Below, one piece after another: positions 1 to 12,889 of a DNA stretch of 64,000 nt. Below the pieces are notes generated by a model, which had not been told where the DNA came from, ran no database searches, and saw only the letters and a list, made by a program, of their open reading frames with translations. Position 1 is the first letter of the stretch; each line of letters begins with the position of its first letter. Origin of the DNA: Auanema rhodensis (lineage: Eukaryota > Nematoda > Chromadorea > Rhabditida > Rhabditidae); the NCBI GenBank assembly GCA_964057225.1, contig OZ059895.1, forward strand, positions 3,286,001 to 3,350,000, written 5' to 3'. Made by a program: the position numbers and the translations under genes.

Positions 1-1095
1 ATAAACTTTGATTTTTGTACACCCATAAATTATGCGCAGCACAGGTTACCCTTAAATAATGAACTGACCGACTAATCAGACATGGATCTTTCCTAGTTCT
101 GTTGCTTGAATGGATGTTTTCCTACGTAGGCTAGTAAAACATGCCCTTCAAAGCATCAGAACATGTGATCACATTCCAATTTTTTTGTATCTATCTTGTA
201 AAGATAGTAATATATCATATGTTGAACACTATGTTGGAAAGATTTTAATTCAGATTTTCTAACTTTTATTCAGTTTGTTTTTTTAACTTTGATTAAGAAC
301 TTTGATTTTTGTACACCCATAAATTATACGCAGCACAGGTTACCCTTAATTAATGAACTGACCGACTAATCAGACATGGATCTTTCCAAGTTCTGTTGCT
401 TGAACGGATGTTTTCCTACGTAGGCTAGTAAAACATGCCCTTCAAAGCATCAGAACATGTGATCACATTCCAATTTTTTTGTATCTATCTTGTAAAGATA
501 GTAATATATCATATGTTGAACACTATGTTGGAAAGATTTTAATTCAGATTTTCTAACTTTTATTCAGTTTGTTTTTTAAACTTTGATTAAGAACTTTGAT
601 TTTTGTACACCCATAAATTATACGCAGCACAGGTTACCCTTAAATAATGAACTGACCGACTAATCAGACATGGATCTTTCCTAGTTCTGTTGCTTGAATG
701 GATGTTTTCCTACGTAGGCTAGTAAAACATGCCCTTCAAAGCATCAGAACATGTGATCACATTCCAATTTTTTTGAAATCTATCTTGTAAAGATAGTAAT
801 AAACTTTGATTTTTGTACACCCATAAATTATACGCAGCACAGGTTACCCTTAAATAATGAACTGACCGACTAATCAGACATGGATCTTTCCTAGTTCTGT
901 TGCTTTAATGGATGTTTTCCTACGTAGGCTAGTAAAACATGCCCTTCAAAGCATCAGAACATGTGATCACATTCCAATTTTTTTGTATCTATCTTGTAAA
1001 GATAGTAATATATCATATGTTGAACACTATGTTGGAAAGATTTCAATTCAGATTTACGAACTTTTATTCAGTTTGTTTTTTAAACTTTGATTAAG

Positions 1096-3449
1096 AACTT
1101 TGATTTTTGTACACCCATAAATTATACGCAGCACAGGTTACCCTTAAATAATGAACTGACCGACTAATCAGACATGGATCTTTCCTAGTTCTGTTGCTTG
1201 AATGGATGTTTTCCTACGTAGGCTAGTAAAACATGCCCTTCAAAGCATCAGAACATGTGATCAAATTCCAATTTTTTTGTATCTATCTTGTAAAGATAGT
1301 AATATATCATATGTTGAACACTATGTTGGAAAGATTTTCATTCAGATTTTTTAATTTTTATTCAGTTTGTTTTTTAAACTTTGATTAAGAACTTTGATTT
1401 TTGTACACCCATAAATTATACGCAGCACAGGTTACCCTTAAATAATGAACTGACCGACTAATCAGACATGGATCTTTCCAAGTTCTGTTGCTTGAACGGA
1501 TGTTTTCCTACGTAGGCTAGTAAAACATGCCCTTCAAAGCATCAGAACATGTGATCACATTCCAATATTTTTGTATCTATCTTGTAAAGATAGTAATATA
1601 TCATATGTTGAACACTATGTTGGAAAGATTTTAATTCAGATTTTCTAACTCTTATTCAGTTTGTTTTTTAAACTTTGATTAAGAACTTTGATTTTTGTAC
1701 ACCCATAAATTATACGCAGCACAGGTTACCCTTAATTAATGAACTGACCGACTAATCAGACATGGATCTTTCCAAGTTCTGTTGCTTGAACGGATGTTTT
1801 CCTACGTAGGCTAGTAAAACATGCCCTTCAAAGCATCAGAACATGTGACCACATTCTAATTTTTTTGTATCTATCTTGTAAAGATAGTAATATATCATAT
1901 GTTGAACACTATGTTGGAAAGATTTTAATTCAGATTTTTTCAACTTTCACTCAATTTGTTTTCTAAACTTTGATTAAGAACTTTGATTTTTGTACACCCA
2001 TAAATTATACGCAGCACAGGTTACCCTTGAATAATGAACTGACCGACTAATCAGACATGGATCTTTCCAAGTTCTGTTGCTTGAACGGATGTTTTCCTAC
2101 GTAGGCTAGTAAAACATGCCCTTCAAAGCATCAGAACATGTGATCACATTCCATTTTTTTTGTATCTATCTTGTAAAGATAGTAATATATCATATGTTGA
2201 ACACTATGTTGGAAAGATTTTAATTCAGATTTTCTAACTTTTATTCAGTTTGTTTTTTAAACTTTGATTAAGAACTTTGATTTTTGTACACCCATAAATT
2301 ATACGCAGCACAGGTTACCCTTAATTAATGAACTGACCGACTAATCAGACATGGATCTTTCCTAGTTCTGTTGCTTGAATGGATGTTTTCCTACGTAGGC
2401 TAGTAAAACATGCCCTTCAAAGCATCAGAACATGTGATCAAATTCCAATTTTTTTGTATCTATCTTGTAAAGATAGTAATATATCATATGTTGAACACTA
2501 TGTTGGAAAGATTTTCATTCAGATTTTTTAATTTTTATTCAGTTTGTTTTTTAAACTTTGATTAAGAACTTTGATTTTTGTACACCCATAAATTATACGC
2601 AGCACAGGTTACCCTTAAATAATGAACTGACCGACTAATCAGACATGGATCTTTCCAAGTTCTGTTGCTTGAACGGATGTTTTCCTACGTAGGCTAGTAA
2701 AACATGCCCTTCAAAGCATCAGAACATGTGATCACATTCCAATATTTTTGTATCTATCTTGTAAAGATAGTAATATATCATATGTTGAACACTATGTTGG
2801 AAAGATTTTAATTCAGATTTTCTAACTCTTATTCAGTTTGTTTTTTAAACTTTGATTAAGAACTTTGATTTTTGTACACCCATAAATTATACGCAGCACA
2901 GGTTACCCTTAATTAATGAACTGACCGACTAATCAGACATGGATCTTTCCAAGTTCTGTTGCTTGAACGGATGTTTTCCTACGTAGGCTAGTAAAACATG
3001 CCCTTCAAAGCATCAGAACATGTGACCACATTCTAATTTTTTTGTATCTATCTTGTAAAGATAGTAATATATCATATGTTGAACACTATGTTGGAAAGAT
3101 TTTAATTCAGATTTTTTCAACTTTCACTCAATTTGTTTTCTAAACTTTGATTAAGAACTTTGATTTTTGTACACCCATAAATTATACGCAGCACAGGTTA
3201 CCCTTGAATAATGAACTGACCGACTAATCAGACATGGATCTTTCCAAGTTCTGTTGCTTGAACGGATGTTTTCCTACGTAGGCTAGTAAAACATGCCCTT
3301 CAAAGCATCAGAACATGTGATCACATTCCATTTTTTTTGTATCTATCTTGTAAAGATAGTAATATATCATATGTTGAACACTATGTTGGAAAGATTTTAA
3401 TTCAGATTTTCTAACTTTTATTCAGTTTGTTTTTTAAACTTTGATTAAG
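1096..3449 (+). repeat. Higher-order repeat, period 1177 bp, two copies
   Basis: Two tandem four-monomer units, 1096-2272 and 2273-3449. Shared private variants sit exactly 1177 bp apart: GATCAAATTCC (1261/2438 region), TTCTAACTCTT, GTGACCACATTCTAATT, and CCTTGAATAATG followed by TCCATTTTTTTTG. A related partial copy recurs near 21.1-21.6 kb. Confidence 0.88.
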
Positions 3450-4667
3450 AACTTTGATTTTTGTACACCCATAAATTATACGCAGCACAGGTTACCCTTA
3501 AATAATGAACTGACCGACTAATCAGACATGGATCTTTCCTAGTTCTGTTGCTTGAACGGATGTTTTCCTACGTAGGCTAGTAAAACATGCCCTTCAAAGC
3601 ATCAGAACATGTGATCACATTCCAATTTTTTTGAAATCTATCTTGTAAAGATAGTAATAAACTTTGATTTTTGTACACCCATAAATTATACGCAGCACAG
3701 GTTACCCTTAAATAATGAACTGACCGACTAATCAGACATGGATCTTTCCTAGTTCTGTTGCTTGAATGGATGTTTTCCTACGTAGGCTAGTAAAACATGC
3801 CCTTCAAAGCATCAGAACATGTGATCACATTCCAATTTTTTTGAAATCTATCTTGTAAAGATAGTAATAAACTTTGATTTTTGTACACCCATAAATTATA
3901 CGCAGCACAAGTTACCCTTAAATAATAAACTGACCGACTAATCAGACATGGATCTTTCCTAGTTCTGTTGCTTGAATGGATGTTTTCCTACGTAGGCTAG
4001 TAAAACATGCCCTTCAAAGCATCAGAACATGTGATCACATTCCAATTTTTTTGAAATCTATCTTGTAAAGATAGTAATAAACTTTGATTTTTGTACACCC
4101 ATAAATTATACGCAGCACAGGTTACCCTTAAATAATGAACTGACCGACTAATCAGACATGGATCTTTCCTAGTTCTGTTGCTTGAATGGATGTTTTCCTA
4201 CGTAGGCTAGTAAAACATGCCCTTCAAAGCATCAGAACATGTGATCACATTCCAATTTTTTCGTATCTTTCTTGTAAAGATAGTAATATATCATATGTTG
4301 AACACTATGTTGGAAAGATTTTAATTCAGATTTTCGAACTTTTATTCAGTTTGTTTTTTAAACTTTGATTAAGAACTTTGATTTTTGTACACCCATAAAT
4401 TATACGCAGCACAGGTTACCCTTAATTAATGAACTGACCGACTAATCAGACATGGATCTTTCCAAGTTCTGTTGCTTGAACGGATGTTTTCCTACGAAGG
4501 CTAGTAAAACATGCCCTTCAAAGCATCAGAACATGTGATCACATTCCAATATTTTTGTATCTATCTTGTAAAGATAGTAATATATCATATGTTGAACACT
4601 ATGTTGGAAAGATTTTAATTCAGATTTTCTAACTTTTATTCAGTTTGTTTTTTAAACTTTGATTAAG

Positions 4668-4961
4668 AACTTTGATTTTTGTACACCCATAAATTATACG
4701 CAGCACAGGTTACCCTTAAATAATGAACTGACCGACTAATCAGACATGGATCTTTCCTAGTTCTGTTGCTTGAATGGATGTTTTCCTACGTAGGCTAGTA
4801 AAACATGCCCTTCAAAGCATCAGAACATGTGATCACATTCCAATTTTTTTGTATCTATCTTGTAAAGATAGTAATATATCATATGTTGAACACTATGTTG
4901 GAAAGATTTTAATTCAGATTTACGAACTTTTATTCAGTTTGTTTTTTAAACTTTGATTAAG
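4668..4961 (+). repeat. Representative 294 bp monomer with three inverted-repeat dyads
   Basis: This monomer carries three dyad symmetries in 90 bp: CCTACGTAGG (4785-4794, perfect 10-bp palindrome), ATGTGATCACAT (4827-4838, perfect 12-bp palindrome) and CTATCTT-GTA-AAGATAG (4855-4871, 7-bp stem with 3-nt loop). Most monomers share them; point variants (GACCAC, GATCAAATT, CTACGAAGG, GAAATCTATC) break one at a time. Confidence 0.9.
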
Positions 4962-7900
4962 AACTTTGATTTTTGTACACCCATAAATTATACGCAGCAC
5001 AGGTTACCCTTAATTAATGAACTGACCGACTAATCAGACATGGATCTTTCCAAGTTCTGTTGCTTGAACGGATGTTTTCCTACGTAGGCTAGTAAAACAT
5101 GCCCTTCAAAGCATCAGAACATGTGATCACATTCCAATTTTTTTGTATCTATCTTGTAAAGATAGTAATATATCATATGTTGAACACTATGTTGGAAAGA
5201 TTTTAATTCAGATTTTTTCAACTTTCACTCAATTTGTTTTCTAAACTTTGATTAAGAACTTTGATTTTTGTACACCCATAAATTATACGCAGCACAGGTT
5301 ACCCTTGAATAATGAACTGACCGACTAATCAGACATGGATCTTTCCAAGTTCTGTTGCTTGAACGGATGTTTTCCTACGTAGGCTAGTAAAACATGCCCT
5401 TCAAAGCATCAGAACATGTGATCACATTCCAATTTTTTTGTATCTATCTTGTAAAGATAGTAATATATCATATGTTGAACACTATGTTGGAAAGATTTTA
5501 ATTCAGATTTTCTAACTTTTATTCAGTTTGTTTTTTAAACTTTGATTAAGAACTTTGATTTTTGTACACCCATAAATTATACGCAGCACAGGTTACCCTT
5601 AAATAATGAACTGACCGACTAATCAGACATGGATCTTTCCTAGTTCTGTTGCTTGAATGGATGTTTTCCTACGTAGGCTAGTAAAACATGCCCTTCAAAG
5701 CATCAGAACATGTGATCACATTCCAATTTTTTTGAAATCTATCTTGTAAAGATAGTAATATATCATATTTTGAACACTATGTTGGAAAGATTTTAATTCA
5801 GATTTTTTCAACTTTCACTCAGTTTGTTTTCTAAACTTTGATTAAGAACCTTGTTGTTTGTACACCCATAAAATATACGCAGCACAGGTTACCCTTAAAT
5901 AATGAACTGACCGTCTAATCAGACATGGATCTTCCCAAGTTCTGTTGCTTGAATGGATGTTTTCCTACGTAGGCTAGTAAAACATGCCCTTCAAAGCATC
6001 AGAACATGTGATCACATTCCAATTTTTTTGTATCTATCTTGTAAAGATAGTAATATATCATATGTTGAACACTATGTTGGAAAGATTTTAATTCAGATTT
6101 TCTAACTTTTATTCAGTTTGTTTTTTAAACTTTGATTAAGAACTTTGATTTTTGTACACCCATAAATTATACGCAGCACAGGTTACCCTTAAATAATGAA
6201 CTGACCGACTAATCAGACATGGATCTTTCCTAGTTCTGTTGCTTGAATGGATGTTTTCCTACGTAGGCTAGTAAAACATGCCCTTCAAAGCATCAGAACA
6301 TGTGATCACATTCCAATTTTTTTGAAATCTATCTTGTAAAGATAGTAATAAACTTTGATTTTTGTACACCCATAAATTATACGCAGCACAGGTTACCCTT
6401 AAATAATGAACTGACCGACTAATCAGACATGGATCTTTCCAAGTTCTGTTGCTTGAACGGATGTTTTCCTACGTAGGCTAGTAAAACATTCCCTTCAAAG
6501 CATCAGAACATGTGACCACATTCCAATTTTTTTGTATCTATCTTGTAAAGATAATAATATATCATATGTTGAACACTATGTTGGAAAGATTTTAATTCAC
6601 ATTTTTTCAACTTTCACTCAATTTGTTTTCTAAACTTTGATTAAGAACTTTGATTTTTGTACACCCATAAATTATACGCAGCACAGGTTACCCTTGAATA
6701 ATGAACTGACCGACTAATCAGACATGGATCTTTCCTAGTTCTGTTGCTTGAATGGATGTTTTCCTACGTAGGCTAGTAAAACATGCCCTTCAAAGCATCA
6801 GAACATGTGATCACATTCCAATTTTTTTGTATCTATCTTGTAAAGATAGTAATAAACTTTGATTTTTGTACACCCATAAATTATACGCAGCACAGGTTAC
6901 CCTTAAATAATGAACTGACCGACTAATCAGACATGGATCTTTCCTAGTTCTGTTGCTTGAATGGATGTTTTCCTACGTAGGCTAGTAAAACATGCCCTTC
7001 AAAGCATCAGAACATGTGATCACATTCCAATTTTTTTGTATCTATCTTGTAAAGATAGTAATATATCATATGTTGAACACTATGTTGGAAAGATTTTAAT
7101 TCAGATTTACGAACTTTTATTCAGTTTGTTTTTTAAACTTTGATTAAGAACTTTGATTTTTGTACACCCATAAATTATACGCAGCACAGGTTACCCTTAA
7201 TTAATGAACTGACCGACTAATCAGACATGGATCTTTCCAAGTTCTGTTGCTTGAACGGATGTTTTCCTACGTAGGCTAATAAAACATGCCCTTCAAAGCA
7301 TCAGAACATGTGATCACATTCCAATTTTTTTGTATCTATCTTGTAAAGATAGTAATATATCATATGTTGAACACTATGTTGGAAAGATTTTAATTCAGAT
7401 TTTCTAACTTTCATTCAGTTTGTTTTTTAAACTTTGATTAAGAACTTTGATTTTTGTACACCCATAAATTATACGCAGCACAGGTTACCCTTAAATAATG
7501 AACTGACCGACTAATCAGACATGGATCTTTCCTAGTTCTGTTGCTTGAATGGATGTTTTCCTACGTAGGCTAGTAAAACATGCCCTTCAAAGCATCAGAA
7601 CATGTGATCACATTCCAATTTTTTTGAAATCTATCTTGTAAAGATAGTAAAAAACTTTGATTTTTGTACACCCATAAATTATACGCAGCACAGGTTACCC
7701 TTAAATAATGAACTGACCGACTAATCAGACATGGATCTTCCCAAGTTCTGTTGCTTGAATGGATGTTTTCCTACGTAGGCTAGTAAAACATGCCCTTCAA
7801 AGCATCAGAACATGTGATCACATTCCAATTTTTTTGTATCTATCTTGTAAAGATAGTAATATATCATATGTTGAACACTATGTTGGAAAGATTTTAATTC

Positions 7901-8452
7901 AGATTTTCTAACTTTTATTCAGTTTGTTTTTTAAACTTTGATTAAGAACTTTGATTTTTGTACACCCATAAATTATACGCAGCACAGGTTACCCTTAATT
8001 AATGAACTGACCGACTAATCAGACATGGATCTTCCCAAGTTCTGTTGCTCTTGAATGGATGTTTTCCTACGTAGGCTAGTAAAACATGCCCTTCAAAGCA
8101 TCAGAACATGTGATCACATTCCAATATTTTTGTATCTATCTTGTTAAGATAGTAATATATCATATGTTGAACACTATGTTGGAAAGATTTTAATTCAGAT
8201 TTTCTAACTTTTATTCAGTTTGTTTTTTAAACTTTGATTAAGAACTTTGATTTTTGTACACCCATAAATTATACGCAGCACAGGTTACCCTTAAATAATG
8301 AACTGACCGACTAATCAGACATGGATCTTTCCTAGTTCTGTTGCTTGAATGGATGTTTTCCTACGTAGGCTAGTAAAACATGCCCTTCAAAGCATCAGAA
8401 CATGTGATCACATTCCAATTTTTTTGAAATCTATCTTGTAAAGATAGTAATA

Positions 8453-8662
8453 AACTTTGATTTTTGTACACCCATAAATTATACGCAGCACAGGTTACCC
8501 TTAAATAATGAACTGACCGACTAATCAGACATGGATCTTTCCTAGTTCTGTTGCTTGAATGGATGTTTTCCTACGTAGGCTAGTAAAACATGCCCTTCAA
8601 AGCATCAGAACATGTGATCACATTCCAATTTTTTTGAAATCTATCTTGTAAAGATAGTAATA
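8453..8662 (+). repeat. Representative 210 bp short monomer
   Basis: Relative to the 294 bp form it joins GATAGTAAT directly to AAACTTTGATTTTTG and reads GAAATC in place of GTATC before the CTATCTT stem, for a net loss of 84 bp. A second short subtype keeps GTATC (for example near 6835-6860). The long form carries a direct duplication, AACTTTGATT-AAG-AACTTTGATT, at the deletion end point, which could have mediated the loss. Confidence 0.92.
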
Positions 8663-11600
8663 AACTTTGATTTTTGTACACCCATAAATTATACGCAGCA
8701 CAGGTTACCCTTAAATAATGAACTGACCGACTAATCAGACATGGATCTTTCCTAGTTCTGTTGCTTGAATGGATGTTTTCCTACGTAGGCTAGTAAAACA
8801 TGCCCTTCAAAGCATCAGAACATGTGATCACATTCCAATTTTTTTGTATCTATCTTGTAAAGATAGTAATATATCATATGTTGAACACTATGTTGGAAAG
8901 ATTTTAATTCAGATTTACGAACTTTTATTCAGTTTGTTTTTTAAACTTTGATTAAGAACTTTGATTTTTGTACACCCATAAATTATACGCAGCACAGGTT
9001 ACCCTTAATTAATGAACTGACCGACTAATCAGACATGGATCTTTCCAAGTTCTGTTGCTTGAACGGATGTTTTCCTACGTAGGCTAGTAAAACATGCCCT
9101 TCAAAGCATCAGAACATGTGATCACATTCCAATTTTTTTGTATCTATCTTGTAAAGATAGTAATATATCATATGTTGAACACTATGTTGGAAAGATTTTA
9201 ATTCAGATTTTCTAACTTTTATTCAGTTTGTTTTTTAAACTTTGATTAAGAACTTTGATTTTTGTACACCCATAAATTATACGCAGCACAGGTTACCCTT
9301 AAATAATGAACTGACCGACTAATCAGACATGGATCTTTCCTAGTTCTGTTGCTTGAATGGATGTTTTCCTACGTAGGCTAGTAAAACATGCCCTTCAAAG
9401 CATCAGATCATGTGATCACATTCCAATTTTTTTGAAATCTATCTTGTAAAGATAGTAATAAACTTTGATTTTTGTACACCCATAAATTATACGCAGCACA
9501 GGTTACCCTTAAATAATGAACTGACCGACTAATCAGACATGGATCTTTCCTAGTTCTGTTGCTTTAATGGATGTTTTCCTACGTAGGCTAGTAAAACATG
9601 CCCTTCAAAGCATCAGAACATGTGATCACATTCCAATTTTTTTGTATCTATCTTGTAAAGATAGTAATATATCATATGTTGAACACTATGTTGGAAAGAT
9701 TTTGCTTCAGATTTTTTCAACTTTCACTCAATTTGTTTTCTAAACTTTGATTAAGAACTTTGATTTTTGTACACCCATAAATTATACGCAGCACAGGTTA
9801 CCCTTGAATAATGAACTGACCGACTAATCAGACATGGATCTTTCCTAGTTCTGTTGCTTGAATGGATGTTTTCCTACGTAGGCTAGTAAAACATGCCCTT
9901 CAAAGCATCAGATCATGTGATCACATTCCAATTTTTTTGTATCTATCTTGTAAAGATAGTAATAAACTTTGATTTTTGTTCACCCATAAATTATACGCAG
10001 CACAGGTTACCCTTAAATAATGAACTGACCGACTAATCAGACATGGATCTTTCCAAGTTCTGTTGCTTGAACGGATGTTTTCCTACGTAGGCTAGTAAAA
10101 CATGCCCTTCAAAGCATCAGAACATGTGATCACATTTCAATTTTTTTGTATCTATCTTGTAAAGATAGTAATATATCATATGTTGAACACTATGTTGGAA
10201 AGATTTTAATTCAGATTTTTTCAACTTTCACTCAGTTTGTTTTCTAAACTTTGATTAAGAACCTTGTTGTTTGTACACCCATAAAATATACGCAGCACAG
10301 GTTACCCTTAAATAATGAACTGACCGTCTAATCAGACATGGATCTTCCCAAGTTCTGTTGCTTGAATGGATGTTTTCCTACGTAGGCTAGTAAAACATGC
10401 CCTTCAAAGCATCAGAACATGTGATCACATTCCAATTTTTTTGTATCTATCTTGTAAAGATAGTAATATATCATATGTTGAACACTATGTTGGAAAGATT
10501 TTAATTCAGATTTTCTAACTTTTATTCAGTTTGTTTTTTAAACTTTGATTAAGAACTTTGATTTTTGTACACCCATAAATTATACGCAGCACAGGTTACC
10601 CTTAAATAATGAACTGACCGACTAATCAGACATGGATCTTTCCTAGTTCTGTTGCTTGAATGGATGTTTTCCTACGTAGGCTAGTAAAACATGCCCTTCA
10701 AAGCATCAGAACATGTGATCACATTCCAATTTTTTTGAAATCTATCTTGTAAAGATAGTAATAAACTTTGATTTTTGTACACCCATAAATTATACGCAGC
10801 ACAGGTTACCCTTAAATAATGAACTGACCGACTAATCAGACATGGATCTTTCCAAGTTCTGTTGCTTGAACGGATGCTTTCCTACGTAGGCTAGTAAAAC
10901 ATGCCCTTCAAAGCATCAGAACATGTGACCACATTCCAATTTTTTTGTATCTATCTTGTAAAGATAATAATATATCATATGTTGAACACTATGTTGGAAA
11001 GATTTTAATTCACATTTTTTCAACTTTCACTCAATTTGTTTTCTAAACTTTGATTAAGAACTTTGATTTTTGTACACCCATAAATTATACGCAGCACAGG
11101 TTACCCTTGAATAATGAACTGACCGACTAATCAGACATGGATCTTTCCTAGTTCTGTTGCTTGAATGGATGTTTTCCTACGTAGGCTAGTAAAACATGCC
11201 CTTCAAAGCATCAGAACATGTGATCACATTCCAATTTTTTTGAAATCTATCTTGTAAAGATAGTAATAAACTTTGATTTTTGTACACCCATAAATTATAC
11301 GCAGCACAGGTTACCCTTAAATAATGAACTGACCGACTAATCAGACATGGATCTTTCCTAGTTCTGTTGCTTGAATGGATGTTTTCCTACGTAGGCTAGT
11401 AAAACATGCCCTTCAAAGCATCAGAACATGTGATCACATTCCAATTTTTTTGTATCTATCTTGTAAAGATAGTAATATATCATATGTTGAACACTATGTT
11501 GGAAAGATTTTAATTCAGATTTACGAACTTTTATTCAGTTTGTTTTTTAAACTTTGATTAAGAACTTTGATTTTTGTACACCCATAAATTATACGCAGCA

Positions 11601-12889
11601 CAGGTTACCCTTAATTAATGAACTGACCGACTAATCAGACATGGATCTTCCCAAGTTCTGTTGCTTGAATGGATGTTTTCCTACGTAGGCTAGTAAAACA
11701 TGCCCTTCAAAGCATCAGAACATGTGATCACATTCCAATTTTTTTGTATCTATCTTGTAAAGATAGTAATATATCATATGTTGAACACTATGTTGGAAAG
11801 ATTTTAATTCGGATTTTCTAACTTTTATTCAGTTTGTTTTTTAAACTTTGATTAAGAACTTTGATTTTTGTACACCCATAAATTATACGCAGCACAGGTT
11901 ACCCTTAATTAATGAACTGACCGACTAATCAGACATGGATCTTTCCAAGTTCTGTTGCTTGAACGGATGTTTTCCTACGAAGGCTAGTAAAACATGCCCT
12001 TCAAAGCATCAGAACATGTGATCACATTCCAATTTTTTTGTATCTATCTTGTAAAGATAGTAATAAACTTTGATTTTTGTACACCCATAAATTATACGCA
12101 GCACAGGTTACCCTTAAATAATGAACTGACCGACTAATCAGACATGGATCTTTCCTAGTTCTGTTGCATGAATGGATGTTTTCCTACGTAGGCTAGTAAA
12201 ACATGCCCTTCAAAGCATCAGAACATGTGATCACATTCCAATTTTTTTGTATCTATCTTGTAAAGATAGTAATAAACTTTGATTTTTGTACACCCATAAA
12301 TTATACGCAGCACAGGTTACCCTTAAATAATGAACTGACCGACTAATCAGACATGGATCTTTCCTAGTTCTGTTGCTTGAACGGATGTTTTCCTACGTAG
12401 GCTAGTAAAACATGCCCTTCAAAGCATCAGAACATGTGATCACATTCCAATTTTTTTGTATCTATCTTGTAAAGATAGTAATATATCATATGTTGAACAC
12501 TATGTTGGAAAGATTTTAATTCAGATTTTCTAACTTTTATTCAGTTTGTTTTTTTAACTTTGATTAAGAACTTTGATTTTTGTACACCCATAAATTATAC
12601 GCAGCACAGGTTACCCTTAAATAATGAACTGACCGACTAATCAGACATGGATCTTTCCTAGTTCTGTTGCTTGAATGGATGTTTTCCTACGTAGGCTAGT
12701 AAAACATGCCCTTCAAAGCATCAGAACATGTGATCACATTCCAATTTTTTTGTATCTATCTTGTAAAGATAGTAATATATCATATGTTGAACACTATGTT
12801 GGAAAGATTTTAATTCGGATTTTCTAACTTTTATTCAGTTTGTTTTTTAAACTTTGATTAAGAACTTTGATTTTTGTACACCCATAAAT

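Noticed and set aside
908..1090. 60-aa reading frames scattered through the satellite as real genes
   Set aside because: They sit at a fixed place in the monomer, exist only where a stop codon happens to be mutated, are absent in most monomers and resemble no known protein. Treated as chance frames kept alike by satellite homogenisation.
4805..4830. Hammerhead ribozyme core on the minus strand (CTGATG near the CATCAG motif)
   Set aside because: The core reads CTGATGC rather than CTGATGA, no GAAA follows at a workable distance, and the needed stems do not form.
4886..4902. CENP-B box-like sequence CTATGTTGGAAAGATTT in the monomer
   Set aside because: It shares the GTTGGAAA core but only about three of the nine bases regarded as essential; both the TTCG and CGGG parts are missing.
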